A stretch of DNA of 64,000 bases from Piezodorus guildinii (GCA_023052935.1 CM041297.1:6624280-6688279); one strand, 5' to 3'. Positions 1 through 11,500 are shown, counted from the stretch's first letter. The notes: generated by a model from the sequence alone, not told the origin. Program-made: numbers and translations.

Positions 1-4
1 TTCC

Positions 5-1047
5 TTCCAAAAGGTACTATATTTCCTACTATACAGCAGAAGCACCTAACCGCGTAATATATCACCATTAATTTATTGTTTTAATCATTTTATGCATTTT
101 TATTGGTTCGTTGAGCACGTCTTGAATCACCGCTATTATTTTGATCACTGGTTTTAACCTAATAATCAGTTTTTAAGCTATTTGAAACAACTTAGTTGCG
201 TCGCTTTGGTTCTTTTAGGTTGTCAATTAAATTAAGTTTTTTCATAGTATTTCTTCTTGCAGCAACATAAATTTGGTTTAAAATTTTTCAGAAACTCACA
301 CTTTAATAGAATAATGGTATTTTATGCAGCAAATAGTTGGAATTAGCATTCCACGAACTTGCTAAATATGTGAAGAAAATCCGTGCATGATCTAACTTAG
401 TAGTCGATTTTTTTATGTAAAATAAAAGCTCAAAAGTTATTATTTATCAGTATCTATGGTTAAATATTGTATACACGTCGTTAATAATATAATTAAATTT
501 GCTAAATTCACACAAATAGTAAATACAAGTTCAAAACAAACTTCATAATTACATACTTTCTTATAATAGTGCCATAAATAGATATATTGTCCTTTGAATA
601 TTCACTTTCTTTATGAATAATAGATAATCAATGTAATTAACCAACAAAGAAAGATGTTTCTCAGAGGGAGAATAAGGAAATATACATAACTTAGTAATTA
701 ACGATATAAAGACGTTAGTTATCGGTAATGTTGGATCAGGAAGGTTATAGTGACTGTTACCACTTACCTCGCGTTATATTCTTCCAAAAAGTACTATATC
801 CCTTTTAATTCGTTCCAAAAAGTACTATATCCATGTTTCGTTCCAAAAAGTACTAAATCCATATTATATTGTTTAAAAGTCATCGGAAAAGTGCAATAAT
901 TTGGAAAAATGAGTTGGTAACACCTTTATAAATCAACTTTTGATTTTAATAAAAAAATAATCACGTAAATTAGGCCAATAATAAATAAATGACAGATTTT
1001 TGCGTTTCCTGTAAAATTCTCTAAAGTGGATATAGTACCTTTTGGAA
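5..1047. mobile_element. Non-autonomous DNA element with 18-bp terminal inverted repeats
   Basis: TTCCAAAAGGTACTATAT at 5-22 is the exact reverse complement of the sequence at 1030-1047. Between them is about 1 kb of AT-rich DNA with no coding capacity. Three internal near-copies of the terminal motif lie at 782-801, 813-832 and 841-860. A decayed relative of the right end, with the same following bases, is at about 17370-17420. The superfamily cannot be assigned. Confidence 0.7.
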
Positions 1048-1489
1048 ATCTACGTCTCAATTCTTAAACAAATACAAATAGTTCATAATTCCGGTATTTT
1101 TAGTAGAAACATATTTTTGATCACATATTTTTTTCTTTTTACGGTTTTCTTCAGACAAATTAATCTTTTATTATTGCCTTGAATATTTTCATATTAAAAT
1201 TTTATATATTCCTTTACTCATAGCAGAATAAATAACAAAATCCTAGATATTTTATATTAAAAACAAAATTAAAATCTAATATAAATTGATAAATTCGTAT
1301 AATCTCACAAGTACACCGCACAACATAATTATTATTAACTCAATATAGTCTTATTTTCAGCCATTTTGCACTGAAATAGTCCCACCTAGGGACATCTTAA
1401 CGATTTGTCCGCCAGCCTCCACGTGGTTTCGCTCGACGCTTGCTCTTCTGGCGGTCATGAGTAAGAGTTTCTAAATCGCCAGAAATGTA
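1048..1489. other. Intronic spacer of PTER copy 2
   Basis: AT-rich, no coding signal seen apart from a short GC-richer stretch at 1380-1460. Probably intron of PTER copy 2. Confidence 0.5.
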
Positions 1490-2383
1490 TTGGGTTAAAG
1501 GTAAAGGTTTTTTATTTTATGAAAACAAGATAATTTTAATCGAAGTATTTACCTTTTTTTTCTACACATTTTTCTCAACGTGACACCAATTTTTTTATCC
1601 TGGAACTGAAAAACTCTGAGATTTGAAGTGAAACAAAGTCTGAAAACGCACTTTTCACTTGATCATCATTTTCAAAAAGTTTTCCTTTGAAGAAGTTGTC
1701 TAAATTCCTGAACAGATGGTAATCTGTTGGAGACAAGTCGGGAGAATATAGTGGGTGCGGAAGAACTTCGTAATCCAGTTCTTTCAATTTGTGCACGGTA
1801 TGTTTTGAAACATGGGGTCTTGCTGCCGCTCAGTGATATCATGAGGTACCCATGTATCGAGCTTTTTTACTTTCCCAATACACTTTAAATGTCTGGAAAC
1901 GGTAGATGCACTTGCATTTAGTTGTGCTGAGAGTCCTTTAACTGTTTGGTAGGGGTTTCCTTTTACTTTATGTTTGAGGACATCGTTGTCTATTACGAAC
2001 GGAGGTCTTCCTCGGGGCTTTTATTTCCGAAGTCGGTATCCCCAGCTGAAAACTTAGCAAACCAACGGCGAATGGTCCGTTCATTAACACTCCCTTCCCC
2101 AAACGACTTGCAAATATTTCTAGCGGCCTCAGCTGCTGAATGGCCGAGTATAAACTCGTACAAAAATATAACTCGAAAATCGCGTGTTTCCATGTTCATA
2201 TTTGGAGGTATACTAAAAAGTGGGTAATTGGTTGGGAAGCTAATATTTATAATACAAAGGTAGTGGATTAGTAACTGTTTACATTAAATATGTAAACATT
2301 CGGAAGAAAATAACAGAGACCTGCAAAATCCTTTATGTATTTCAGAAACTATAAAAACGGACATATCATGTGAAACAACCCAA
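1490..2383 (-). mobile_element. Internally deleted mariner (family B), copy 1
   Basis: Flanked by TA and bounded by TTGGGTT...AACCCAA termini. On the minus strand it encodes a mariner N-terminal helix-turn-helix (FRVIFLYEFILGHSAAEAAR, ERTIRRWFAKF; 2199-1993) and a C-terminus (LKELDYEVLPHP, YSPDLSPTDYHLF; 1796-1575). The central catalytic region with the first two aspartates is missing and frames are broken, so it is a non-autonomous relic. The related copy at 41639-42491 shares the same gross deletion. Confidence 0.9.
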
Positions 2384-2680
2384 TATTTACGTCATTTTGG
2401 AAACATAAAAGATTAGTAGACATAAAAACAAAAACTAATCGTATGTTGGATGGGTTAGTAACCGTGACATAATTGATCACTTTATCAAATTAATTAGTTG
2501 CTTAGTAAGCGTTTTAGGACCGCCAGAAATGAATTTTTGTAATACGTATGGTATAAAGAAAATTGTAAATATATTTCTAGATGTATGTAGTTCGAGATAG
2601 TCAACCATGTACTTGGCTCCTGGACTATTACGGATGATTCTACCCCTACGGTGTTATAGTATTCTGTATTCTGTACTCAC

Positions 2681-2840
2681 GGATACTGCCTCACGTAGGC
2701 CAGATTGTTGAGCGTGATTCCTCCCTCGAACTTGTCGCTGTAAATGGAAGGTGGCGCTCGGTAGAACTGATCGAACTTGATCGAAACGTGCTCGTGCGTC
2801 AGCGTCAGTCCCAGCTTCCCCTTCTTCACCTCGCCTAGCA
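2681..2840 (-). CDS. Pter: PTER copy 2, exon 2; gene continues beyond left edge
   Basis: A 160-base exon with the same acceptor, donor and phases as 38776-38617. A handful of base differences change SIHSDKF to SIYSDKF and GISLNN to GITLNN. The HEH motif is intact and the frame is open. Flanking intron bases are also conserved (CTGTATTCTGTACTCAC on the donor side). Exon 3 and later exons must lie left of base 1. Confidence 0.93.
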
Positions 2841-2960
2841 CTGTCGTCCAAGAATAGGCAACAACATCCAGTGAATTAGATGAAAGTAATAACAGAACGA
2901 GCTAGTGTAAAATTAGCGTTTAAGGCTTCTACAGACTATAATATTGCTGTATTGATTGTC

Positions 2961-3675
2961 TTTTTTTTTTTTTTTTTTCATACCTCTGGTTTTATTTACA
3001 CAAAATACAAATATGATATATACACATGTCATATTTTGTCCTTCTATTACCCGAAGGTATTCTAAGGAGGATTGCTATAATATGCGCTGCATGCACTATA
3101 TTAACCTTTCAAGGGCTTCTATGCCTTTATTTATCAATTACAAAATGGGAGGGACCATTCTTCAGGGTTTTGGTGATACATTGAGTTAAGACATAGCCCG
3201 AACTCCTTCCCTCGGCGACAACGTCAACGAGAGGTAGTGATCCTTACCACCTACCAGGCTTGGATGGTGGGGTGATATCAGAAAACAATGGATTACACAG
3301 GCCTTCAGATCATCAAAACATTTGATGTGCCTCCGGCTGATATATTCAGGCACTGTTGGCAATACTAACTCCTGATGTAGGATATGGTTTTTGGCCCTCT
3401 GTAAGTTGGTGCCTCTGACAATCCGCCGAAGGATGGAGTTCTGGAACGTCTGTAATTGTTTGAGAGTGGACTTGAACAGATGCCGCATCAAGGGCGCACC
3501 CATAGAGCATAGTCGGACGTATTATAGCCTTGTATATCTGTAGTTTCAGCCTCAGTGACAGCTGAGGTGACGTGAGTAGGTGATTAAGTCTATAGCCCTT
3601 TCTCCTGGCCAGTTTGAGTCGTTCCCGGACGTGACTAGAGAAGGTGAAGTGTCTATCTAGAGTGACGCCCAGGCA
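2961..3675 (-). mobile_element. 5'-truncated LINE (Jockey/R1-like) with poly(A) tail
   Basis: The minus strand encodes the last part of a reverse transcriptase polyprotein (YGAPLMRHLFKSTLKQLQTFQ, ILRRIVRGTNLQRAKNHILH). The T-run at 2961-2980 is its poly(A) tail. The flanks GATTGTCTTTTTT on both sides look like a target-site duplication. The empty site is seen in the other gene copy at about 38882-38892. Confidence 0.8.
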
Positions 3676-3690
3676 GGATTGTCTTTTTTT

Positions 3691-4587
3691 ACTTTCACTT
3701 ACCTATATATGAAACATATAGTAAGGGAAAGTATTGCGAACGTGAAAATTTTCGAATTCTATTTTTCGACGGAAATACACTTTTAAGGGTTTCCTGAGTC
3801 CAAATGACCAAGTCCCAAAAAAGGTCTGTGTATGGTAAGTCTAGCGCAAAAACGATAAGCCGTACGAAACTGAAATTTCATATTTAAGACAACTATACAC
3901 TCGAGACGTTACAAAACCTTTTTAATCAAAATGAGCTTACCAGAAGAGCCACTTTATACTATGCATTTTGCACCTTTTTTCGATTTTCTCGAAAACGGTT
4001 CCGACGATTTTGGTTAAACTCGCTATATCGATGTATAATTTAACAGATTAAACGTCAAGTAGGTTTCATTCTGATTAAAATGGTCTGACAGTGCTTAAAT
4101 GCCAATATTTTAAATTTTCTTTCTCTAAAGTACCTTTAATTTTGTAGATTCTATAAAAAAAAAAAAAAAACTATATTATCTTGTAACCATTGATAATTAA
4201 AAGCTAATTATGCAAGTTGAGCGAATTTGATAAACAACTAAAGGAGAAAACTGAAAACATATTTTTTTTAATACATTTTTTTGTTTTTGAACACAAGAAC
4301 AGTAATATGGATGTATAATATACCGTTGGAAATAGAAAGATTTTAGAAAAAATATTATCTTATACACAAGCTTGCAAAAGTTAATAGAGAGTGATGAAAA
4401 GCAGATAAAACAAACTGATTATTTTAGATAATAATATAATAGATTTTTTAATAAAACACATGTTTCTATAGAAATTCAATTTAATTAATTCTTAAATGGT
4501 TTCACTCATTTGTATCTCTTACTGTACTTGAAAATTCTTTAATCGATTTTAAAAACGTAGGTAAGTGAAAGTCGTGTGTTGTCCGCC
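3691..4587 (+). repeat. Family X repeat, plus orientation, near full length
   Basis: Starts ACTTTCACTTACC and ends GGTAAGTGAAAGTCGTGTG, giving a 13-bp inverted terminal motif. It includes the recurrent internal blocks TTTTTTCGATTTTCTCGAAAACGG and ACCTTTAATTTTGTAGATTC. No coding capacity. It directly follows the LINE fragment. Confidence 0.8.
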
Positions 4588-5110
4588 GTGAGTGATCAGG
4601 TAATCTACCTAGGTATAAGGTAACCTGCAAAATGTGGTGTCTCTCACCATTACACGTTCATGCCGGCGCGTGTCACCGGTGGTCTGTACTTGTCTATCTT
4701 ATCGGGCGGCCCGTACTTATTACTGGTATTTATTTCCATGTCCATGTTATCTATTTTTTACAAGGTCAACAATTAAAAAACAAAACATTTTAACTGCCTT
4801 TCGAGTGTTATTTACAGGCAGAAATACGATGTTTAGATGAAGCAACCGCACGAGTTACACAAATTACAAAATAAGCACTGACTAGACTAAGCAACGTAGA
4901 ACTCGTATACAGAACTGAACAGGCAATAACTGACGAAACGCGGCATAAATTAGAGCATCGCCCTCATAGAACAGGCATTGAAAATCGGCTTCGGCATGAC
5001 CGTGTTAAATGGCTTCAGTCGTGCGGGAGAAGCTTTTTGGGACCTCAGATACACAGCTACATTGACCAGATATATTTTAATTTACACCTTTCTGTCATTT
5101 TAGGTATTCT
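4588..5110. other. Intronic spacer of PTER copy 2
   Basis: No gene recognised. It holds a GC-richer patch at 4650-4720 and unassigned sequence, possibly decayed transposon. Confidence 0.4.
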
Positions 5111-5625
5111 GAGGTACGTGTCTACCGGTTCGTCCAATGATCGCCGTCCAAGCCCAAGCCCCCGAGATCAGGCTTAACACAATCCACCCATCGACGCTTC
5201 AGTCTGCCTATCGTACACTATACCAGTCGGTTCAGCAAATACCAACTTTCTCGGAATCCGTTCTTCACCGAGCCCAACAACTTTACTCGCCAATTTGAGT
5301 CTACCGATGCTATAAACTCAATTATATTCACAGGGTAAAAGATCCGTAATTCCACGCTGTGCAACCTTCTAAACTCCCCACTGGCCTCATCTCTCTTTGG
5401 ACCAAATATTTTACGCAGTACCATATTTTCGAAAACCTCAAGACGTTGTTCATCTCTCAAAGTAGTCGACAACGTTTCACATCCGTAAAGGACCGTCGGA
5501 CGAATAATAGTTTTATAAATTCTAACCTTTAAGTTTTTAGACAGAAGTCGTGAGCTAAATAACACGCATTTCCCGCCTTTAACCGTGACTTTATTTCCTC
5601 CTGGATGAACAATAAACAATACTTA
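5110..5625 (-). mobile_element. RTE-like LINE 3' fragment
   Basis: The minus strand encodes SSRLLSKNLKVRIYKTIIRPTVLYGCETL and DEQRLEVFENMVLRKIFGPKRDEA, the C-terminal region shared with the RTE-like copies at 19.2, 26.0, 45.7 and 49.6 kb. Frames are broken downstream. It is 5'-truncated. Confidence 0.8.
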
Positions 5626-5791
5626 ACGCTAATCCCGTACCAAATAGTAAACTTCCATTACGTTAACGAACCTTCACCTAGCCAGTGAACCTTTTAAATT
5701 AAAAATGATTAGTTTTGATGTTGATTAAAGTTGATTAAAGTAAAAAGAAGAAATATCATGGTCCAGAGCCTGGGTGATGTCAGGTCACTAA

Positions 5792-6066
5792 GGGATCACT
5801 TGTAGCTGGGTGGTTAGCATAACAGCCAAAGGTCACGGGTTCAAACCCGCAGGTGGTCCTAGAATTTTTTAATGGGAGTAGAAAATCCATAGTTATGCCG
5901 TCCTTCGGAGGGGACGTTAAAAGGTGGTCCCGAGCCTGTGCGATGATAGGTACTCGTTAAAGATCCCATCCTAATAAAACCTGGATAGGCAAAATTTAGG
6001 ACTCCCACTATAGCATCGTTCTATTAGCCACAGCAGCATAAAGTGACGTTAAGTAAATAAACAACA
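5792..6066 (+). mobile_element. tRNA-derived SINE, family 1
   Basis: Has the Pol III box B-like GGGTTCAAACCCGC, then a conserved body (GTCCTTCGGAGGGGACGTTAA, TAGGACTCCCACT) and an A-rich TAAATAAACAA tail. This is one of about fifteen copies in the window. A shorter piece of the same family precedes it at 5758-5790. Confidence 0.85.
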
Positions 6067-6117
6067 AAAGTAATTTTTGATAAGTTAATTTGGGGTTGAG
6101 TCGTACAAACACTTATT

Positions 6118-7100
6118 TGTTTATTTTTTTTCAGAAATAATTTTTATTGAGTAATATTACATTTTGTCCTAATTAAGGTATTTTTAATAATAATCAAGTA
6201 CAACATTCATACTACATTCACACAATATATACAAAACAATAAAGTTATAAAATAATACTATATACATATATAAAGATTCAATAAGAGTATGTACAAAAGT
6301 CACTCATACCTATATACAATACAATCCTCAAGCATACAGCACGTGAGTGGAGAATCTAGCCAATGCTAGAACTCCAATGTACATGTTTACAAGAGATCTC
6401 AAAGGCAGTGCCGTTTAAACCTTCTAGGGGGATGGGAAGGGTGTGGGGAGCTGGATAGGGATGGAGCTAGCGGATTGGGGTGATGGATAAGGTTCTGATG
6501 GGAATTGGATAATTTTGATGGTATAAGGTCTAAAATAAATGGAATATTTAGATTGTGGTGCAAAGTATGGTTGGTGACATAATAAGGAGCATTAAATATT
6601 GTTCGGAGGACTTTGGACTTGGAGAAAGCGTTTGATGTTAGAAAATTTAACTATCCCCACAGTTCAAGTGCGTAGGTCCAGATAGGGTTCAGTACTGTCT
6701 TGTATTTGTATATTAGCAGTTTGTTTTCGGTAGATAGTTTACAATTTCAGTTCAGTAGTCTGTATAATTGGCCAAATCGTCGATTAAGTTCTTGTCGTTT
6801 AATTATAGTATGCGGGTTCCAAGTTAGTCTTTTTGTAGGAGGAAGCCAAGATACCGGACTATGTCAGAGAAAGAGAGCGGAATGGAGTTAAAGAGAACTG
6901 GAGGGCAGAATTGTCTTCGAAGGTTAAAGGTGACATGTTTGCATTTGGATTGATTGACTTTGGTTCTCCAGTTGTAACACCAGTCTTCAATTTGAGAAAG
7001 GAACGTTTGGAGGCTTATGGATGCTATTTTTGGATCTAAGTGAGATGATAGGTAAGGATGGCTATGACATCAGAGTGCGTTGCAAGTAAAGTATTAAAAG
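6118..7100 (-). mobile_element. Jockey-type LINE 3' fragment, private to PTER copy 2
   Basis: The minus strand carries a decayed Jockey C-terminus with recognisable blocks matching the element at 35.1 kb, including an RFKRH-like end. Several stops are present. The equivalent place in copy 1 (about 48645-48680) lacks it, so it inserted after the duplication. Confidence 0.7.
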
Positions 7101-7272
7101 TAAAAAACAAACAAACTTAATTAAGTATTTTTTATGAACATCCCGAATTAACTTGTCCTCAATATCTACAGACAGTCAACCATTATCACATCATTAAAAA
7201 TAAAAATTAAGGTAGTTCCAAGTTGTTCCCATGAAAACTAGATAGAATATCTTTGACAAATTTAACTATTAA

Positions 7273-8396
7273 ACTAGCTGTTGCCCGCGACTTCGTCTGC
7301 GTCAATTTCTGTTATGATCGCTATTAAGAAGTTTGTAAAAGAATATATTTTAAATTACTTCTGCGTAAATGGTATTTATAGTTTCATTTTCTTGTGGCAG
7401 AAGAACATACTGATTTTCTCCGGAATCCGATCTTGACAATACGACATACAGTTGGTCGTGTGAAAAGCAGTATTGACGTAAATCGATTCCTGTTGTTTAA
7501 ATGTTTGCCCCTGAGATTTATTAATTGTTACGGCAAAATATGCATTAACGGAAAATTGAATTATTTTAAAATTAAAAGGTACATCATTTGGAATCACTGG
7601 AATGCAAGGTTAATTTTCCCCGTTTTTTCCAGATTTTCCACTGATTCTTCGTCGCAGCGTGATGTTATATAGCCTAAAGACTTCCTCGATAAATGGACTA
7701 TCCAACCCAAAAAGAGAATTATAATTCGAAACAGTAGTTTCTGAGATAAGCAAACAAACAAACAAACTCTTCAGCTTTATAATATTACAAGCTGTTGAGC
7801 GCGACTTCGTCTGCGTCAATTTCAGTTATTATGATCGCTATTAAGACGTTTTTAAAAGAATATATTGGGTTGTCCGAAAAGTTCGTAGAGGAATTTGGAC
7901 AAAAATTAAAATTGAACAGCTTAAAATAGACTGATTCTTCGATCCTATTGGTCGCAGCGTGATGTTATATAGCCTATAGCCTTCCTCGATAAATGGACTA
8001 TCCAACCCAAAAAGAGAATTATAATTCGAAACAGTAGTTTCTGAGATAAGCAAACAAACAAACAAACTCTTCAGCTTTATAATATTACAAGCTGTTGAGC
8101 GCGACTTCGTCTGCGTCAATTTCAGTTATTATGATCGCTATTAAGACGTTTTTAAAAGAATATATTGGGTTGTCCGAAAAGTTCGTAGAGGAATTTGGAC
8201 AAAAATTAAAATTGAACAGCTTAAAATAGACTGATTCTTCGATCCTATTGGTCGCAGCGTGATGTTATATAGCCTATAGCCTTCCTCGATAAATGGACTA
8301 TCCAACACAAAAAGAATTTTTCAATTTGAACCTGTAGTTTCTGAGATTAGTGCGTTCAAACAAACAAACAAACTCTTCAGCTTTATAATATTGGTA
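7273..8396 (-). mobile_element. Helitron (Lep1-like) with Pif1-type helicase remnant
   Basis: The right-hand terminus on the minus strand reads CAACAGCTAGT followed by T, the CTRRT end of Helitrons. The opposite end has the TTATAAAGCTGAAGAG and (GTTT)n block known from Lep1-type insect Helitrons. The minus strand at 7597-7376 encodes helicase residues (FNFKIIQFSVNAYFAVTINK, SQGQTF), the C-terminal region of a Rep/helicase. PTER copy 1 has the empty site near 48830. Confidence 0.85.
7681..8280. repeat. Perfect 300-bp tandem duplication inside the Helitron
   Basis: Bases 7681-7980 and 7981-8280 appear identical at every position. A third partial, diverged unit follows to about 8395. Each unit contains a mariner-like terminus (TTGGGTTGTCCGAAAAGTTC). 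Confidence 0.95.
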
Positions 8397-8709
8397 TAGA
8401 TTTGTTATTAAAAAACGTAATTGTTTAAAATCTATTTTAAACTAGAAAAGTAAGTGTCTTGCAAGCATCAGACTTGGTGTTAGTATTTTTTATAGTCATA
8501 TTCTCCAAATACATGTTTTTCACTGTTAGATTATAAATATGAGCACAATGAAACCTTTAATGTCAACAAAACATAACTTCATATTTATTTATGAAGTATC
8601 AATACTTTGACACAGCTTGGATTAACATATCCATGTGTAGTAACATCTACACATACAAAAGCACACGCGTGCGCCCACACACCACACACACATACACACT
8701 CATGCGTAC

Positions 8710-8725
8710 CTGTGTTGACGCTCAT
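8710..8725 (-). CDS. Pter: PTER copy 2, coding exon 1
   Basis: The same 16-base coding exon as copy 1 (MSVNT plus G, then donor GTACGC), with near-identical leader sequence. It is the 5' end of a second PTER gene downstream of copy 1 and in the same orientation. About 7.4 kb separates it from the copy 1 stop codon. Confidence 0.85.
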
Positions 8726-8776
8726 ATTGTCGATACAGAACTGGCCAGTGAAGTTGGTTATATAACCTTCTGAAAT
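8726..8776 (-). promoter_or_regulatory. Conserved leader with TATA-like palindrome upstream of PTER copy 2 ATG
   Basis: GGTTATATAACC lies about 40 bases upstream of the ATG. It is preceded by a possible splice acceptor (ATTTCAG, then AAGG). The block is conserved in copy 1 at 49151-49201. It may be core promoter, 5' UTR or an in-frame N-terminal extension; sequence alone does not decide. Confidence 0.35.
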
Positions 8777-8895
8777 TATCCAAGTCCTCAAGCTTCTTAT
8801 CAATCTTATCTTCATTCTCTTTGTTTATTTTTCTTATTATTCATTTTCAGAATATCATGCAGTGTTAAAAATATAATTCCTCAAAACAAACAATA

Positions 8896-9170
8896 ACAGC
8901 CTCCTATGCCCAAGGTCACGGGTTTAAATCTGCAGCTGTCCCTAGGATTTTTTAATGGAAGTAAAAAATCATAACTAAGGAAGTAGGGCTTTTTTATCCT
9001 GGTTATGCCGTCCTTCGGAGGAGACGTTAAAAGGTGGACCCTGGGCGGTATCAGGTACTCGTTAAAGATCCCTATCCTAATTAAACTTGGATAGACAAAA
9101 TTTAGGACTCCCACTGTATCATCGCCCGATTAGCCACATTAGCATAAAGTGACATTAAATAAATAAACAA
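8896..9170 (+). mobile_element. SINE family 1, shared by both PTER copies
   Basis: Has diagnostic variants (TTTAAATCTGCAGCTGTCC, extra bases before TCCTGGTTATGCC) also found in the copy at 49413. The insertion therefore predates the gene duplication. Confidence 0.8.
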
Positions 9171-9329
9171 ATACTAAATTTCTGTTTCGTACGACTTTTC
9201 GTTTTTCGTCTAGACTTTTCATAAACATGTACACATTTTGCGGGACCTAACCATCCGGTCTTAGATGTTAAAACGTCTATTTCCAGCGAAATCTAGAATT
9301 CGAAAACTTTTATGATCGCAATGGCTAAG

Positions 9330-9760
9330 CCAAATTTAGGTGAGCGGTATGTCGGATTTAAACCTCCTCGAGGGACTAATTTGCGAAAGTATATTTGCAA
9401 TGTTAATTCTTCCCGGGTCAGGGTCTCTCTTTACCGACAGTAAAAGCAATTCCGCTCCGGACGGCATCAGCCCTACCATTCCCGAATTCACTTCTGAATG
9501 GCTCTGCAGGACTTCTTCATCTAGCAGCGGGCCTATGCGGATCTACATCCAGAGCCTAACACAGTACACCCGCTGTATTGCTGCACCTGCCGAACTTGTC
9601 CACCCTGATCGATGAACTTGGACGACGAGATCGAACGCTCCGCCATTCAACATCTAACAGATAAGGCGTTAACTATTTATAGAGATCACACCCTGTCTCA
9701 TTCATGTTTGTGACTGTTCCTCAATAAAATTAATGCAAAGAACTCACGCATATTTTTTTT
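9330..9760. other. GC-richer unassigned region 5' of PTER copy 2
   Basis: Base composition rises clearly at 9340-9660. A TATTTATAGAG motif at 9673-9683 is followed by AATAAAA at 9724-9730, a spacing reminiscent of a solo LTR. No protein family is recognised in any frame. Confidence 0.35.
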
Positions 9761-9815
9761 CTAATTCAGATACAATAAAGGACTCCCGGTTGTAAAACAC
9801 ATACCAGGCCCTGAA

Positions 9816-10195
9816 ATTCATCATCATCATCCATGGTGCTACAACTCTTGAAGAATCAGGGACTCCTGCAGCTTGGACCGATAGTCTTCTCTGTTCGTTC
9901 CCACCGCTCTCCAATTTCGGATCTTCAAGATGGACCTGGCATCCGCTGTCACTCCATCAATCCATTCCAGCCGAGGCCTTCCCACTCTCCTTGTCCCATA
10001 GATCTTTTCATCTAGGACCATCCTAGGAATCTGGTCTTGGGCCATTCTACATAATTGCCCTGCCCAACGAAGCCGGCCTACATTGATGACACTTACGACG
10101 TCTAACTTTTTGTATAATCTTGTTAATGTCCTTATCCCTTTCCTTCCTTTTCTCCTTTTCTCATTCAGATACAATAAAGGGCTTCCGGTTTTAAA
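9816..10195 (-). mobile_element. RTE-like LINE 3' fragment with (ATG)n tail
   Basis: The minus strand encodes VGRLRWAGQLCRMAQDQIPR, VGRPRLEWIDGV and WRAVGTNREDYR, the usual C-terminal end of RTE-type polyproteins. The CATCATCATC run at 9818-9830 is its tail. Two 55-bp imperfect direct repeats (9764-9818, 10163-10217) flank it. Confidence 0.8.
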
Positions 10196-10689
10196 GCACA
10201 CATGAGGCCCTAAATAGTACATCCTATATAAAATTATACTCTGCGATTCATTAGGAGTGTTCATACGTAGAAGAATGCATGTAAAGATGATCCTCATTAT
10301 CTTAACTTAATGAAGTAACTTTTTTTGTACGAAATTCATCATTTTAAAGACACCCTTATTGTTGGTAAGAGCCATGTTCAAAAAGAGAAATTGTTTTCTT
10401 TCTGTTTTTTGTTAATAATTTTTTAGATTTTTTTAAATATATATATTCACAGCTCATAAGTTTTACTTATACATTACAATCACTGGATTGTTTTGTTATA
10501 CACAGCATTCTTAATCATTCTAAATTAGATAACTGTTAAAACTTTATTATTTCATTATATTTTAATTTTACTATTTAATATCTACACGTTAGACCTACCT
10601 GAGAATGATTTCACTCAACTACCCACTTTTGGAAACGTCGTAACTCTTTTGAAATCCCACAAAAACCTAGTTCTAGCATTTTTTTTTTT

Positions 10690-11500
10690 TTTGTCGCTGA
10701 ACTACCTTGAAGATTTATCTAGTTGGACTACTAAGTGGAAAGTAAAAATGAATCAAACTAAGAGTGTTGTTTTCATGCTCAACCATGGTGAATGTCCATC
10801 ACTGTATTTCCAGGATATACCAATTCCTACTTCAGTAGAAGTATGATATCTGGGAGTGTACTTCAGCAAAATACTGAAATGGAGGACCCACTTTAGAATT
10901 AAGGGAAAATAGTTGAACTAACGATTTGGAATGGGTGCATGGTGGTTAGTATAACAGCCTCCTATGACAAAGATCCAGGGTTCAAACCTGCAGGTGGCCC
11001 TAGGATTTTTTAATGGGAATAAAAATTACTTAGTGATGCCTGTGCGATGTCAGGTACTCGTTAAACATCCCTATCCTAATTAAACCTGGATAGGCGGTAT
11101 TGAGAACTCCCACTACAGCATGAAGAGACGTTAAATAAATAAACAAAACGATTCGGACTATTATCCTGGTTACTTGACAAGCAATAAAATTTATCCTTGA
11201 ACACCAAAAATGCTATTTACAACGGACTCCTCAAACCCTTTAAGACATTCCGGCTAGAGTTATGGGACTTTGCTAAACATCCTAAGAATTCAGTCTTTCC
11301 AATCCAAAATATTACGAAAAATCATGGATGCACCATCTATGTCTCAAACTAATTACTCCACAAGGACTTTGTCTTGCTCACGGTTCCAGATACTGCTATA
11401 CAATATTATAAATATTTCCATAACGGACTGAAAAGTTCAACCCACCCTGATGGCTTTTGAGGTGTTGGCCTACAGTTATGAATTAACAATTCGGAATACA
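10690..11500 (+). mobile_element. Jockey-type LINE fragment split by a SINE
   Basis: Plus-strand pieces read LSSWTTKWKVKMNQTKS and YLGVYFSK before the SINE, and NGLLKPFKTFRLELWDFAK, a Jockey reverse transcriptase C-terminus, after it. The frame is broken by stops. Confidence 0.7.
10930..11146 (+). mobile_element. SINE family 1 inserted in Jockey fragment
   Basis: Flanked by AACGATTTGG and AACGATTCGG, a diverged target-site duplication. It lacks part of the SINE body. Confidence 0.8.

Noticed and set aside
2654..2851. Open frame MDDSARRGEEGEAGTDADAR (also at 38545-38787)
   Set aside because: A shifted frame of PTER exon 2; the real frame gives THEH and YVRQYP with splice sites on both sides.
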